The notes beneath the pieces were generated by a model. The model saw nothing but the letters and a program-made list of their open reading frames with translations. It searched no databases and was not told the origin of the DNA. The position numbers and the translations under genes were made by a program. A DNA stretch of 64,000 nucleotides, from the NCBI GenBank assembly GCA_026004795.1, contig BPJV01000003.1, forward strand, positions 434,001 through 498,000. Reading direction: 5' to 3'. Shown in pieces: positions 24,947 through 34,834 of the stretch. How positions within the stretch are numbered: position 1 is the stretch's first letter; each line of letters begins with the position of its first letter. This DNA comes from Pirellulaceae bacterium (GTDB taxonomy: Bacteria; Planctomycetota; Planctomycetia; Pirellulales; Pirellulaceae).

Positions 24947-26140
24947 ATGCTGGAGAGCCCCTTTTTATCCCATCGCGTCGGCCGGCTATGCATGGCCTGG
25001 GCTGTTGCCTGCACGCTATGGGGAGCCCCGTCAGTCCTTTCTCAGGATAACGCGGCCCCCAGCCTCAATGCTGGCGGTTCGGGACTGCAGCCACGGCGAG
25101 GCGGCCCGCCACCGAATCTTCCTTCCGATGCCGGGCAATACTGGAAAACGTACGACCTGGCCCCCTACACTCGTGAGTTGAAGACCGTCGATCGTCCCCA
25201 GCAAGCGGTCGTGGATTGGATACTACGGGAAACCGGGACGGACGTTTGGTTTTCCGATCCCTTCGGCTTTCTCAATGCCGATCGCGACACTTTGCGCGTC
25301 TACCATACTGCGGCGATGCACGAGGCCGTTGAACAGGTCTACGAACGCTTCGTGAACGGTACCACCGTACCGCAGCTCTACGGATTACGAGTGATGGCCG
25401 TGGGCAGTCCCAATTGGCGTACTCGGGCACACTCGCTCATGCAAAGCGTTCCGGTACAGTCACCTGGGGTTCATGCCTATTTGATGCCCAAGGAAAACGC
25501 AGCCATCTTTTTGGCCATGCTCCGAGGCCGCACCGATTATCGGGAAATCAGTGCCGTGGATGTGGTGGTGCACAACGGGCAGAGCCAGACGTTGGAACAG
25601 TTGCGAGGGCGGAATTACATCGAAAACTACCAAGTAGCACCTAGCGCGTGGCCTCCGTACATGCCCGCCACGGGCCAGATCCAAGAAGGTTACCACCTGG
25701 AGATCAGTCCCTTGCTGAGCTTGGACAAGAAGTTGGTCGATTTGGTCATCAAGTGCAAGATCGATCAAGTCGAGAAACTCAACGACGTCCTCCTTGACCT
25801 TCCCTTGCAAAATGGTCAGCTCTACACGGCTCAGATTCAAGTCCCCCAGATTGTCAGCTGGCGACTCCATGAGCGATTTCGCTGGCCCGCCGACCAAGTG
25901 TTGTTGCTCAGCTGTGGGGTTGTCGCCTCTCCCGCTGGTAAACCGAATGAAACCTTACTGGGACTGGGCAGCAATGCGTTGGGCCTGGACCGCCTACTGG
26001 CCCCCGGCCGCGATCGCGCAGATGCCTTGCTAATGATTGAATATCGTGGTGATGCCCCCGGCCGCGTGCTGCCGACGGCAACCGGCCCCGCTCCTACGAC
26101 CCGATCAGCCGCCAATCCGCTCAGTCGCGGGCGCTATTGA
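24947..26140 (+). CDS. Secreted protein with weak secretin-like domain
   Basis: 397 residues from the ATG at 24947. The signal peptide is clear (LCMAWAVACTLWGAPSVLSQ). The N-terminal half (YWKTYDLAPYTRELKTVDRPQQAVVDWILRETGTDVWF) looks like the short N-terminal domains of secretins, and the C-terminal half contains EISPLLSLDKKLVDLVIKC and LYTAQIQVPQIVSWRLHERF, resembling the beta-strand core of the GspD/PilQ secretin domain but without its usual VPxLGxIP ending. I infer an exported protein related to secretins, not a full pore. It is transcribed divergently from the TolC-like gene. Confidence 0.5.
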   Translation: MLESPFLSHRVGRLCMAWAVACTLWGAPSVLSQDNAAPSLNAGGSGLQPRRGGPPPNLPSDAGQYWKTYDLAPYTRELKTVDRPQQAVVDWILRETGTDVWFSDPFGFLNADRDTLRVYHTAAMHEAVEQVYERFVNGTTVPQLYGLRVMAVGSPNWRTRAHSLMQSVPVQSPGVHAYLMPKENAAIFLAMLRGRTDYREISAVDVVVHNGQSQTLEQLRGRNYIENYQVAPSAWPPYMPATGQIQEGYHLEISPLLSLDKKLVDLVIKCKIDQVEKLNDVLLDLPLQNGQLYTAQIQVPQIVSWRLHERFRWPADQVLLLSCGVVASPAGKPNETLLGLGSNALGLDRLLAPGRDRADALLMIEYRGDAPGRVLPTATGPAPTTRSAANPLSRGRY

Positions 26141-26464
26141 ACGCGCAGGCTTTTCACGCCCATCATCCGCATGCAGGAATCATCGGCGCTTCCCTGCCCC
26201 GGCGGATGTTGCCCCCTCGGGCACCACCAGAACGGGAGCTTGATGGCGAAGCCCCTGCGGGGAACCGCTTCACGGGAGATTTCGGCCCCGTCGCTTACAT
26301 CTCACCTGCCCGAAGCCAGCCGGATGCTCTATATTCTGGTGGAATCGACTGCGGCGTTTTTGCGTCCTGGCGAAGCAATTCACCCTAGGTGAAAAAGGTG
26401 CGCGCCCGTACCTTGATGGCTGCACGGATTTTCCAGTTTCCTCGATAGTGAATACGGTGGGTAC
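26141..26464. other. Intergenic region with a short palindrome
   Basis: No gene that I can support. A 15-nt inverted repeat TTCACC-CTA-GGTGAA lies at 26379-26393, 72 nt before the ketosynthase-like start, and could be an operator; there is no adjoining T-run, so it is not a typical terminator. A weak frame from a TTG at 26137 has no recognisable content. Confidence 0.35.
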
Positions 26465-27766
26465 ATGTCGGGCCCAACGAAACGGGTAGTAATTACGGGT
26501 TTAGGGATCGTCAGCCCTATCGGTAACGACTTGGCCACGGTTTGGGAGCACCTCCAAGGCGGCAAGTCAGGTATCGGACCATGGCAGCAATTGCCTGCCG
26601 GTGCCCTGCCGGTAAGCTTCGGAGCGGAAGCGAGGGACTTCACGGGCCAGATCGATGATTACGGTGAGCTGGACAAGCCGCTGCAGCGAGCCATCAAAAA
26701 GAACATGAAGGTCATGTGCCGCGAAATCGAGATGGGAGTCGCGGCCTCACAAAAAGCCCTCCAGCACTCAGGATTGCAGGAAGTGGATCCCGATCGCGCC
26801 GGCTGTGTATTCGGCAGCGATTATATCTTGACGCGCCCAGAAGAATTCGCTGACGCCGTTCGCGCCTGCCGGGAAGCAGGCGGCGGGAAATTCGATGCCC
26901 GAGATTGGCCACAACACGGTTTGCCCAAAGTCGGCCCGCTGTGGCTGTTAAAGTATCTTCCCAACATGCCCAACAGCCACGTTTCGATCTACAACGACTT
27001 CCGGGGACCGAACAATGCCATCACGGTCCGCGAGGCCAGCATGCATTTGGCAGTGGCCGAAGCCGCCTCCATCATTCGCCGCGGTGCCGCAGATGTCATG
27101 GTAGTTGGCTGTACCGGCAGCCGCGTCCACCCCATGCGATCGGTCAACGAAATGAAAGCATTCCCCGTCGCCAGCGACCGTGATCCCCCCTCCGCCATGG
27201 CTCGTCCCTTTGATCAGCACGCGGCGGGGATCGTGTTGGGAGAAGCAGCCGCAGCGATTGTGTTGGAATCGGACGAGCACGCCCAACAACGGCAGGCACG
27301 GCAATGGGGTGAAGTGGTGGGAGCGGCCAGCCGCTTAGGCACGGGCAATCCCCCCCAAATCTACGACGCCATTGTTGGCTCTCTCCACGACGCGCTGCAC
27401 AGCGTTGGCCCGCGCTGGCCATCGACGTGGCACGTTTCAGCGCATGGGTGGAGTATTCCCGAGGTCGACCGCCAGGAAGCCGCAGCGATTGCTCACCTAT
27501 TGGCCACCCAGCGAGATGTCACCGTCGTCTGCCCCCAGAGTTTTTACGGCAACTTAGGCGCTGGAGGCGGGGGAGTCGCTCTAATTGCCAGCCTGCTGGC
27601 TCTCCACCACCGACAGCTGTTCCCCACGTTGAATCTCGATAACCCGATCCCTGAAGCCCGATGGACGGCTGCCTCGGGGGGCGAACCAGCAGGAGACGGC
27701 TTTTTGACCGTGGCTCACACACTGCACGGTCAAACCTGCGCCTTGGCGATTCTAAAGTCAGACTAG
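26465..27766 (+). CDS. Beta-ketoacyl synthase-like protein lacking the active-site Cys
   Basis: 433 residues. The fold markers of FabF-type ketosynthases are all present (RVVITGLGIVSPIGNDL at the start, GVAASQKAL, MARPFDQHAAGIVLGEAAAAIVLES, AHGWSIPEVDRQE). But where KAS enzymes have GPxxxISxAC the sequence is GPNNAITVREAS, so the catalytic Cys is Glu190. The first His (H327) is kept; the second, usually in GHxLGAAG, is Asn363 in FYGNLGAGG. Chain-length-factor (KS-beta) partners of type II ketosynthases also lack the Cys, so a non-condensing or decarboxylating partner role is possible. No acyl carrier protein or second ketosynthase is in the window. Confidence 0.78.
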   Translation: MSGPTKRVVITGLGIVSPIGNDLATVWEHLQGGKSGIGPWQQLPAGALPVSFGAEARDFTGQIDDYGELDKPLQRAIKKNMKVMCREIEMGVAASQKALQHSGLQEVDPDRAGCVFGSDYILTRPEEFADAVRACREAGGGKFDARDWPQHGLPKVGPLWLLKYLPNMPNSHVSIYNDFRGPNNAITVREASMHLAVAEAASIIRRGAADVMVVGCTGSRVHPMRSVNEMKAFPVASDRDPPSAMARPFDQHAAGIVLGEAAAAIVLESDEHAQQRQARQWGEVVGAASRLGTGNPPQIYDAIVGSLHDALHSVGPRWPSTWHVSAHGWSIPEVDRQEAAAIAHLLATQRDVTVVCPQSFYGNLGAGGGGVALIASLLALHHRQLFPTLNLDNPIPEARWTAASGGEPAGDGFLTVAHTLHGQTCALAILKSD

Positions 27767-27979
27767 TTGAGTGTGGGGAGAATGCATGCCTACTCCCCTG
27801 CCCTGCCCCAGTGCGTCGTGAATGGCCCTTATCCGGGAATTGTCGCTGACTGGATAATCGGAGAATCACGGCGCCAAGGAGTTTGGGATTGAGAGGGAGC
27901 GAATCTGGGAGTACGATTTCACGCTGCGCGGGGCTATGCAGATCCACTACCGTATTCGCCTTAGAAGAGAGATTGATCG

Positions 27980-28222
27980 ATGAAAGAAGGTATTCATCCC
28001 AACTACATGGAAACAACCGTCACGTGCGGTTGCGGTAACACATTCGTAACGCGTTCCACGAGACCCGAGTTGAAGGTGGACATCTGCAACATGTGCCACC
28101 CGTATTACACCGGCAAGTTGAAATTCGTGGATACCGCTGGGCGAATTGAAAAGTTCCAGACCAAGTTCAAGGCAGGTAGCTACGCCAGTTTGCAGCCCAA
28201 GAAAGGCAAGAAGAAGAAATAA
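27980..28222 (+). CDS. rpmE: 50S ribosomal protein L31
   Basis: 80 residues, normal length. [22 protein letters not shown] begins the protein exactly as in L31, and the four-Cys zinc form is kept (CGC, then CNMC). The conserved [20 protein letters not shown] block and the Lys-rich tail (KKGKKKK) follow. It sits in the large ribosomal subunit at the bridge to the small subunit. It starts a run rpmE-prfA-prmC on one strand, a common arrangement of translation genes. Confidence 0.96.
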   Translation: MKEGIHPNYMETTVTCGCGNTFVTRSTRPELKVDICNMCHPYYTGKLKFVDTAGRIEKFQTKFKAGSYASLQPKKGKKKK

Positions 28223-28277
28223 TGAGGCTGCTCCCCGGCGAGCGTACCGTTAGGTGGCGCAGGACTGAGCCAAATCG

Positions 28278-29357
28278 ATGAACATTCGCGAAGAACTCGA
28301 AAAGAAGCTGCAGCGCTTTGAAGAGCTCGAAGCCCTGATGGGGGATCCTGCTGTCCAATCGGATTCCAACAAGATGGCTGCGTATGCTCGCGAGCATGGT
28401 TCGTTGGCGAAAGTCGCTACCAAGGTCCGCCACTATAAGAAGCTCACCGACGACATCCACGGCCTGCTGGAGATGGCCGAAAGCGAGGATCCGGAAGAGC
28501 GGGAGATGGCCGAAGAGGAACTGGAGAAGCTCAGAGCGGAACGCGAAGCGCTGTGGGACGAACTGCTGGAGCTGACGATCGGCGGAGAGGATGCCAACCG
28601 CACGCGTTGTGTGATGGAAATCCGGGCCGGCACCGGGGGCGAGGAGGCGGCACTCTTTGCCCGCGACTTGTACGACATGTACAAACGCTACGCAGAATCG
28701 AAGGGTTGGAAGACGGAGGTGATGGACTTGAGCCCGTCGGAACGTGGCGGTTTCAAAGAGATCGTCATCGCCTTCGAAGGGGATGGAGTCTATCGGGAGC
28801 TCCAATTCGAGAGTGGTGGCCACCGGGTCCAACGCGTCCCAGAAACCGAGACCCAAGGGCGCGTGCACACCTCCGCGGCGACGGTAGCCGTGATGGCAGA
28901 ACCCGAAGATGTCGAAGTTGAACTGAAGAAGGAAGACTACCGCATCGACAAATTCAGCGCCAGCGGCCCCGGCGGACAACATGTCAACAAAACGGAGTCC
29001 GCCATCCGCTTGACGCACTACGCCACCGGAATCGTCGTTCAGTGCCAGGACGAGAAGAGCCAGTTGAAGAACCTGGCTAAAGCGCTGCGTGTGTTGAAGA
29101 GCCGTATTTATGACCACATGCGCCAACAAGAACTGCAAAAGCGGGCCGATCAACGCCGTTCCCTGATCGGCTCCGGCGACCGCAGCCAACGCATCCGCAC
29201 CTACAACTTCCCCCAGAACCGGTTGACCGACCATCGCATCAATCTCACCCTGTACAAGCTGGACCAGATCATGGCCGGCGACCTGGAGCCGGTGATCGAG
29301 GCCTTGTTGGAATACGAACGCGATCAGTTGCGCGGAGACCCGGAGGCGGTCGCATGA
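28278..29357 (+). CDS. prfA: Peptide chain release factor 1
   Basis: 359 residues, normal length. An acidic N-terminal helical domain (residues 1-110) is followed by [21 protein letters not shown]. Domain 2 contains [17 protein letters not shown], whose PET is the tripeptide that reads UAA and UAG. The catalytic loop [19 protein letters not shown] carries the GGQ motif, with the Gln that PrmC methylates. [27 protein letters not shown] follows. The gene overlaps the prmC start by four bases, so the modifying enzyme is made together with its target. Confidence 0.97.
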   Translation: MNIREELEKKLQRFEELEALMGDPAVQSDSNKMAAYAREHGSLAKVATKVRHYKKLTDDIHGLLEMAESEDPEEREMAEEELEKLRAEREALWDELLELTIGGEDANRTRCVMEIRAGTGGEEAALFARDLYDMYKRYAESKGWKTEVMDLSPSERGGFKEIVIAFEGDGVYRELQFESGGHRVQRVPETETQGRVHTSAATVAVMAEPEDVEVELKKEDYRIDKFSASGPGGQHVNKTESAIRLTHYATGIVVQCQDEKSQLKNLAKALRVLKSRIYDHMRQQELQKRADQRRSLIGSGDRSQRIRTYNFPQNRLTDHRINLTLYKLDQIMAGDLEPVIEALLEYERDQLRGDPEAVA

Positions 29358-30235
29358 GCCAGGAGTCCGAACCGTGGACGATCGGGCGACTGTTGACATG
29401 GACCACCGACTACTTGGCGCGCCACGGTTCCGGATCACCTCGTCTGGATGCAGAAGTCCTTCTGGCTCAGGCACTTCAATGCCAGCGCATCGATCTGTAC
29501 GCGCGCTACGACCAGGAACCGGCAGAGCAGCCACGAAGCACCTTTCGCGAGCTGGTCAAGCGTCGTGCGGCAGGCACACCGGTGGCCTACCTGGTTGGGC
29601 ACCGTGAGTTTTATTCGATAGACTTCGAAGTAACACCGGACGTTTTGATTCCCCGACCGGAAACCGAACACCTGGTGGTCGAGGCGATCGATCGCCTCAA
29701 AACGCTGGCCCCCCGGCGTCCAGCCCCCTGCCACGTGGCCGACATTGGTACCGGCAGCGGCTGCATTGCTATTGCCTTGGCGAAGTACGTGCCCCAGGTT
29801 CGCGTCACGGCCGTCGATGTGTCCGATAAGGCTCTAGAAGTCGCCCGCCGGAATGTGCTTCGCCATGACTTGCAGGCCCGTGTCGAATTGGTTCACAGCG
29901 ACCTGTTTACCGGTCTGCCCGCCAACCGACAGTTCGACATAATTGTCAGCAACCCACCGTACGTTTCCGCGGCCGAGTATGAGCAACTGGATCGTTCGGT
30001 GCGTGAGTTCGAACCACGCCTGGCATTGCTTGCCGACCACGACGGCTGGGGGGTGATCGAACGCCTACTGGACACAGCTTCAGAATACCTGGCACCCGAT
30101 GGGTTCTTGCTCGTGGAAGCCTCCCCGATGCTACTCGCACGGGCCGACCATCGGATAGGTGCCCCCTGGGCAATCGAAAAAATCACCGACGACCTGGCCG
30201 GATTGCCGCGCGTGTTGACGTTGCGGCTCGAATAG
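29354..30235 (+). CDS. prmC: Release factor glutamine N5-methyltransferase
   Basis: 293 residues. An N-terminal helical domain (to ~85) leads to [18 protein letters not shown] and [11 protein letters not shown]. Then come the SAM-binding motif [18 protein letters not shown], the acidic loop [16 protein letters not shown] and the catalytic [17 protein letters not shown], whose NPPY binds the Gln substrate. It methylates the Gln of the GGQ loop of RF1 and RF2. The ATG overlaps the prfA stop (ATGA), so the two are coupled. Confidence 0.96.
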   Translation: MSQESEPWTIGRLLTWTTDYLARHGSGSPRLDAEVLLAQALQCQRIDLYARYDQEPAEQPRSTFRELVKRRAAGTPVAYLVGHREFYSIDFEVTPDVLIPRPETEHLVVEAIDRLKTLAPRRPAPCHVADIGTGSGCIAIALAKYVPQVRVTAVDVSDKALEVARRNVLRHDLQARVELVHSDLFTGLPANRQFDIIVSNPPYVSAAEYEQLDRSVREFEPRLALLADHDGWGVIERLLDTASEYLAPDGFLLVEASPMLLARADHRIGAPWAIEKITDDLAGLPRVLTLRLE

Positions 30236-30290
30236 CGGCCTGCAGCGGCACCCGGAACAAGACAACGATGCTTTCTAGTTTCTGAGAGGA

Positions 30291-31916
30291 ATGGCAACTG
30301 TGGCAGTGGAAATGGAAAAGCTGGTATCGCTATGCAAACGACGAGGGTTTCTGTTTCAGTCCAGCGAGATCTACGGCGGCCTGAACGGCTTCTGGGACTA
30401 CGGACCACTGGGCGTGGAATTGAAACGCAACGTCAAGGAGGCCTGGTGGCGAGATATGGTCACCACCCATGACGATCTCTCAGTGCTTCCCGGTGCCCCG
30501 TCAGCGTATGAAATGACCGGGCTCGATTCGACCATTATCATGCACCCGCAAGTGTGGAAGTGCTCGGGCCATTACGACCTGTTTCACGACTTCATGGTCG
30601 ACTGCCGCCAGACTCGCAAACGCTACCGTTACGATCAGGTGCGTGGGAGATGGGTCAAGTTGGGAGAACGCCGCATCTTCGTCACTACGGTGGCAGAGGC
30701 GAGTGACGAACAGGCGGAGGTGGAACGAAAAGCGTTGAAGTTCTTCAAACTGCGTCCCAAGCAGGCGGATGAATTGGTATGGGAATCCGACTTCATCGCG
30801 CTGCCAGAAGTCGACGACCTATCGCAAGTGCTCGCTCCCGATGCTACCGAATTGGGCACGCTGACCGAACCGCGCGAGTTCAACTTAATGTTCAAGACCT
30901 ACGTGGGAGCTCTCAGCGGCGAAGAAGGGGCCGCATTTCTCCGACCGGAAACGGCGCAAGGAATCTTTGTCAACTTCAAGAATGTCCTCGATAGCACTCG
31001 AGTGAAAATCCCATTCGGTATCGCGCAAATCGGCAAGAGCTTTCGCAACGAGATCACGCCGCGCTACTTTACCTTTCGCTCCCGCGAATTCGAACAGATG
31101 GAGATCGAATTCTTCTGCCACCCCAGTACCTCAAGCGATTGGTATCGCTACTGGCGAGATCGTCGCATGCAGTGGTACCAGCAGTTGGGGCTCGCCGGAG
31201 AGCGACTGCGACTGCGGGAACACGCTCCCGATGAACTCAGCCATTATTCCCGGGGTACTGCCGACATCGAATACGCGTTCCCCTTCCTGCCGGCGGGGGA
31301 ATTCGGTGAGCTGGAGGGAATCGCCCATCGTGGTGACTTCGACCTCCGCAGCCACATGGAAGGCAAACTCGACGAGAAATCCAATCCCCTGGTGGTGCAA
31401 TTGGATGAACACGGCAAGCCCAAGTACCGGGGTAGTGGCAAGGATTTAACTTATCGGGACGAAGCCACTGGTGAACGTTTCATTCCACACGTCATCGAAC
31501 CGTCGGCCGGTGCCGATCGGGCAACGCTCGCCTTCCTGTGCGAGGCTTACCGGGAGGACACCGCCCCTGACGATAAAGGGGTGATGCAGACGCGAACCGT
31601 CCTCTCGCTTCATCCCCGTCTGGCTCCGATCAAGGCCGCAGTCTTTCCCTTGGTGAAGAAGGATGGCATGCCGGAAGTCGCCAAGGACATCTATCGCGCG
31701 CTGAAGAAACGATACAACGTCTTCTACGATGAGAAAGGAGCCGTGGGACGCCGATATCGAAGACAGGATGAGGCAGGCACTCCCTACTGCATCACCGTCG
31801 ATGGCCAGACGTTGATCGACAACACCGTCACCATCCGTGATCGCGATTCTCTCGAGCAAGTGCGAGTGAAGGTAGACGATGTGGTCGAAGAGGTGGTCCA
31901 AAGAATCGAGCAGTAG
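30291..31916 (+). CDS. glyQS: Glycyl-tRNA synthetase, homodimeric type
   Basis: 541 residues. LVSLCKRRGFLFQSSEIYGGLNGFWDYGPLG is the standard beginning (given here in pieces), and the class II motifs are present: FRNEITPR with FTFRSREFEQMEIEFF, and FLRPETAQGIFVNF. The C-terminal anticodon-binding domain (LAPIKAAVFPLVKKDG ... VGRRYRRQDEAGTPYCITVD) is typical of the alpha2 type. GAGAGGA lies directly against the listed ATG, so translation may really begin at the GTG at 30300 or ATG at 30309. Confidence 0.96.
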   Translation: MATVAVEMEKLVSLCKRRGFLFQSSEIYGGLNGFWDYGPLGVELKRNVKEAWWRDMVTTHDDLSVLPGAPSAYEMTGLDSTIIMHPQVWKCSGHYDLFHDFMVDCRQTRKRYRYDQVRGRWVKLGERRIFVTTVAEASDEQAEVERKALKFFKLRPKQADELVWESDFIALPEVDDLSQVLAPDATELGTLTEPREFNLMFKTYVGALSGEEGAAFLRPETAQGIFVNFKNVLDSTRVKIPFGIAQIGKSFRNEITPRYFTFRSREFEQMEIEFFCHPSTSSDWYRYWRDRRMQWYQQLGLAGERLRLREHAPDELSHYSRGTADIEYAFPFLPAGEFGELEGIAHRGDFDLRSHMEGKLDEKSNPLVVQLDEHGKPKYRGSGKDLTYRDEATGERFIPHVIEPSAGADRATLAFLCEAYREDTAPDDKGVMQTRTVLSLHPRLAPIKAAVFPLVKKDGMPEVAKDIYRALKKRYNVFYDEKGAVGRRYRRQDEAGTPYCITVDGQTLIDNTVTIRDRDSLEQVRVKVDDVVEEVVQRIEQ

Positions 31917-32081
31917 CGAACTTGCCACGCGGTGTTCGCCTCCCGAGAGACGAAAGTGGGCGTTTTGGTTGCATCCTGCCTGTGGGAGGGGATAATAACT
32001 GAGGAGACCTACCTGGGGATGAATTCACGCTCCCGTCTCCCAGAACCTTAGCACTCGACCGCCTGGGCGGAGGTAAACCGT

Positions 32082-33263
32082 ATGTTGCGCCGCATTTTAC
32101 CCCTCAGACGACTGCTCCTACTGCTCGCCGTATCGATGCTTGCGAGCTTCGGGCCCGACGTCGGCAAGTGCATGGCCCAGCACGGCTTTCCCCCTAACGG
32201 AGCCTGGGTCTACGGAAGTAAACCCTACTTTGCTGCTGGTCGGCCAGCCGCTTTTGTCTCCCATCGGGTCATCCCCGTTCGCATTCATTACCATTTTTAC
32301 CACCGCTATCACCATTGGCATTATCCGCCCCACTATCACGTATGGTGGCCGACATTATGTCCCAGCGGGTGGGGCTATTACTACCGCGTGCGGTACTTTA
32401 CCACTTCACCTGTGGTCATTCCCGCTGCAGTGATTGTGCCACCGTTGGTAAATCGGTCTCCCGTGTCGGGTTTCGACCGGCATCAGCTTGTGCAAACCAA
32501 TGCAATACCGAATCCCCACACTCCCGTCGCCCAACAGGCTAGCAGCGGCCCCGACCTCGCAGGCATTTTGGCAGCCTACGAGCAGCAACGACGCACTAGC
32601 GACCGCGACGTATCGCCGCGCACTTTCCCCGTCGCACGCGTACAACAATCGGACGGCTCGTCTCGAACGGTTGCCAAAGCAATGGTTCCTGCAGATGTCG
32701 ACAGTGGAACCTTGTTATTGTCGCATGCTCGGGGCGAAAACAACCGCCGCGGGACGGACGTTGCCCGCCTTCTCTCAGACGACGAACCAGTGCGTGACGC
32801 CCCTCCTCGGACGAGTGAAGAACTGCCGCCTCCGATTCCTAGTTCCGTTCCCCCTGCACTGATTGAAGCAGCCGATAAGATATTTCAGGCTGGTGGCTAC
32901 CGAGAAGCGGCGAAAGCATACGCGGAGTTGACGGTGCGATACGGACACCACCGGGAACTGTTGGGGCGGCGTTTTGCCGCTCAAGTGGCCGCGGGAGACT
33001 TCCCATCGGCGGAAACGCTAGTAGCGTTGGCCCATGCCTTGGAAACCCCCATGGTCGAATTGGTGCGTGCCGACCCCCAGTTGGCGAAGATGGTTCGTCA
33101 CCTGGGTGACGGTTCTCGAATCGCTGAAGCCATGGCCCGTCGGGCTCTATCGAAAGCAGATGATGCTTTGACCTTGGAGAGCCTGGGCATCTGGCTACAC
33201 ATGACCGGCGATCCCCAGCGCGGCGACCTGTTCTTGCAACGCGCCGCGCAATTGATCGACTAA
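32082..33263 (+). CDS. Secreted protein with His/Tyr-rich segment and helical repeat end
   Basis: 393 residues, preceded by GGCGGAGGTAAACC. The N-terminus is an export signal (LLLLLAVSMLASFG). Residues 69-90 are nearly all His, Tyr, Trp and Pro, a likely metal-binding or envelope-attachment stretch. A Ser/Pro-rich linker follows, then from about residue 270 helical, TPR-like sequence (ALIEAADKIFQAGGYREAAKAYAELTVRYG). Proteins of this plan with a His/Tyr-rich head occur widely in planctomycetes without known function. It stands alone between glyQS and the cytochrome gene. Confidence 0.6.
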   Translation: MLRRILPLRRLLLLLAVSMLASFGPDVGKCMAQHGFPPNGAWVYGSKPYFAAGRPAAFVSHRVIPVRIHYHFYHRYHHWHYPPHYHVWWPTLCPSGWGYYYRVRYFTTSPVVIPAAVIVPPLVNRSPVSGFDRHQLVQTNAIPNPHTPVAQQASSGPDLAGILAAYEQQRRTSDRDVSPRTFPVARVQQSDGSSRTVAKAMVPADVDSGTLLLSHARGENNRRGTDVARLLSDDEPVRDAPPRTSEELPPPIPSSVPPALIEAADKIFQAGGYREAAKAYAELTVRYGHHRELLGRRFAAQVAAGDFPSAETLVALAHALETPMVELVRADPQLAKMVRHLGDGSRIAEAMARRALSKADDALTLESLGIWLHMTGDPQRGDLFLQRAAQLID

Positions 33264-33529
33264 CAGGACCGACGCCCCACCACCAGCGGTCACGGTGGCT
33301 TCCCGCCAGTACCCTCGTAGTGTTACCCACCTTTGTTCCCACCTCGCTGTCCCCCAAGCCCTGTGCTTGGCAATGCCTTAGCGAGCATTTCCCATCGAAT
33401 ATCCACTACATCGACGTCCTTGAATTGCCTGGCGATGAACGTCCCTTCGGTTTCCTGAGGATGCAGAAATAGGATACCCATTCGTTCATCAGGGCATGCA
33501 GTTACAACCAATAGCACGAGGAATGACCC

Positions 33530-34771
33530 ATGAAGCCGTATCGAGCTGTAATGCACGGGTTCGTTGTAGGCAGCGTCTGCGTGTCCGCACTGCTGAGCTT
33601 CCCCCAAACCGGGATGGCACAATCCGCAGCCGATTCTTCGCCTACGGGACTGGTCGATTTCGCCCGTGACGTGTTCCCCATTCTTCGGAGCAAGTGCCTG
33701 GCCTGCCATGGACCGGAGGAGGCCAAGAACGATTTTCGAGTGGATGACCCAGAGACTCTGCTCAGCTACGTTGAACCGGGAGATCTCGAAAGCTCATCGC
33801 TGTGGGCCGATTATCTAGTCACCGATGATCCCGATATGAAGATGCCTCCCCCTGGAGCAGCGGATGCGTCGCCATTGACTACTGTCGAACTGGCCGTTCT
33901 GCGCGTGTGGATTGAGGATGGAGCAGTCTGGCCTGAAGGCTTTGTGCCCACTAGCGACGACACCTCGGACGCTCCCATGGATAGTCCCCGCGACGCGTCA
34001 CCAACGACTCAGGACGATCCCACAGTCGATTCGCTGGTCGGGCGCGCCTGGCTGTTCTCCGGCTTGTTTCACCCGGCCGTAATCCACTTTCCCATCGCCC
34101 TACTGATCGTATCTGCCATGTTCGTGTTTTTTTCGTTTTTCAATGAGATGAGCGGCGAACCAGTGGCGTACCATTGTTTGTGGATCGCTACCGTGATGGC
34201 GATCGCCGCGTGCATCACCGGTTGGGCCTATGCGATCGACGAGGGTTATGGCACCAAAGTCTCTTTCGACTTGCAGGGCAGCGCTATCGACCGCCATCGC
34301 TGGCTGGGAATTGCCGTGGCGATCGGTGGTTTGCTTACCTTTCCGTTGGCGCGTCGCGTGCGGCGAACAAGGCGATTTGGCGACCGCCTTGCCTGGCTGG
34401 TTCTCAGCTGGGTATTAGCCGGTGGCGTCGCCATCGTAGGTTATCAAGGTGGAGAACTCGTCTACGGGGAAGATCATTACTGGAAAGCCTTCGACAAATG
34501 GTTTGGCGCGATCGGCGACGCGCCGACGCCAACTCCTGACGACTCGCTTTCCGAGGAAAACCAAGAACCAGCCGGGCGCCCAGAAGCCAGCAGTTCGTCT
34601 TCACCGCCTGCACCTGCAGACAATGCCTCACCACCCTCGCCATCGACGGCCTTGGAGGGGACCGCGCCCGCAGAGGAACAGCGATCGAACTCTGGCGAAT
34701 CTGCAGCGGCGGACGAGGACGCCCCAGTCACTTCCACCGCCGGTGAAGACGCGGCAGATGAGCGAAGTTAG
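33530..34771 (+). CDS. Planctomycete-type cytochrome c domain plus DUF2231 membrane protein
   Basis: 413 residues. After the signal peptide, DVFPILRSKCLACHGPEEAKNDFRVD contains the CxxCH heme-binding motif of planctomycete cytochrome C (PSCyt1), with the downstream DMKMPPPG Met ligand region. Residues ~180-320 form a membrane domain starting FHPAVIHFPIALLIVSAMFVFF, the DUF2231 motif with its two His, and three further helices, then an Asp/Glu/Ser/Pro-rich tail to the end. The pairing is a heme-bearing electron carrier fused to a membrane domain. The partner and substrate are unknown. Confidence 0.8.
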   Translation: MKPYRAVMHGFVVGSVCVSALLSFPQTGMAQSAADSSPTGLVDFARDVFPILRSKCLACHGPEEAKNDFRVDDPETLLSYVEPGDLESSSLWADYLVTDDPDMKMPPPGAADASPLTTVELAVLRVWIEDGAVWPEGFVPTSDDTSDAPMDSPRDASPTTQDDPTVDSLVGRAWLFSGLFHPAVIHFPIALLIVSAMFVFFSFFNEMSGEPVAYHCLWIATVMAIAACITGWAYAIDEGYGTKVSFDLQGSAIDRHRWLGIAVAIGGLLTFPLARRVRRTRRFGDRLAWLVLSWVLAGGVAIVGYQGGELVYGEDHYWKAFDKWFGAIGDAPTPTPDDSLSEENQEPAGRPEASSSSSPPAPADNASPPSPSTALEGTAPAEEQRSNSGESAAADEDAPVTSTAGEDAADERS

Positions 34772-34834
34772 CGGCTAGTGCCCTCAGTGGATCGGCGCGG
34801 ACCGCTGTTTTGCAGGAAACGGCCGACCAGCTCG

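Noticed and set aside
26137-26388. A short frame from a TTG downstream of the secretin-like gene
   Set aside because: No ribosome-binding site, no recognisable sequence, and it overlaps the previous gene's stop.
28278-29357. PET instead of PAT in the release factor 1 anticodon tripeptide
   Set aside because: The tripeptide rule for RF1 is P-x-T, and Glu at the middle position is known in other bacteria.
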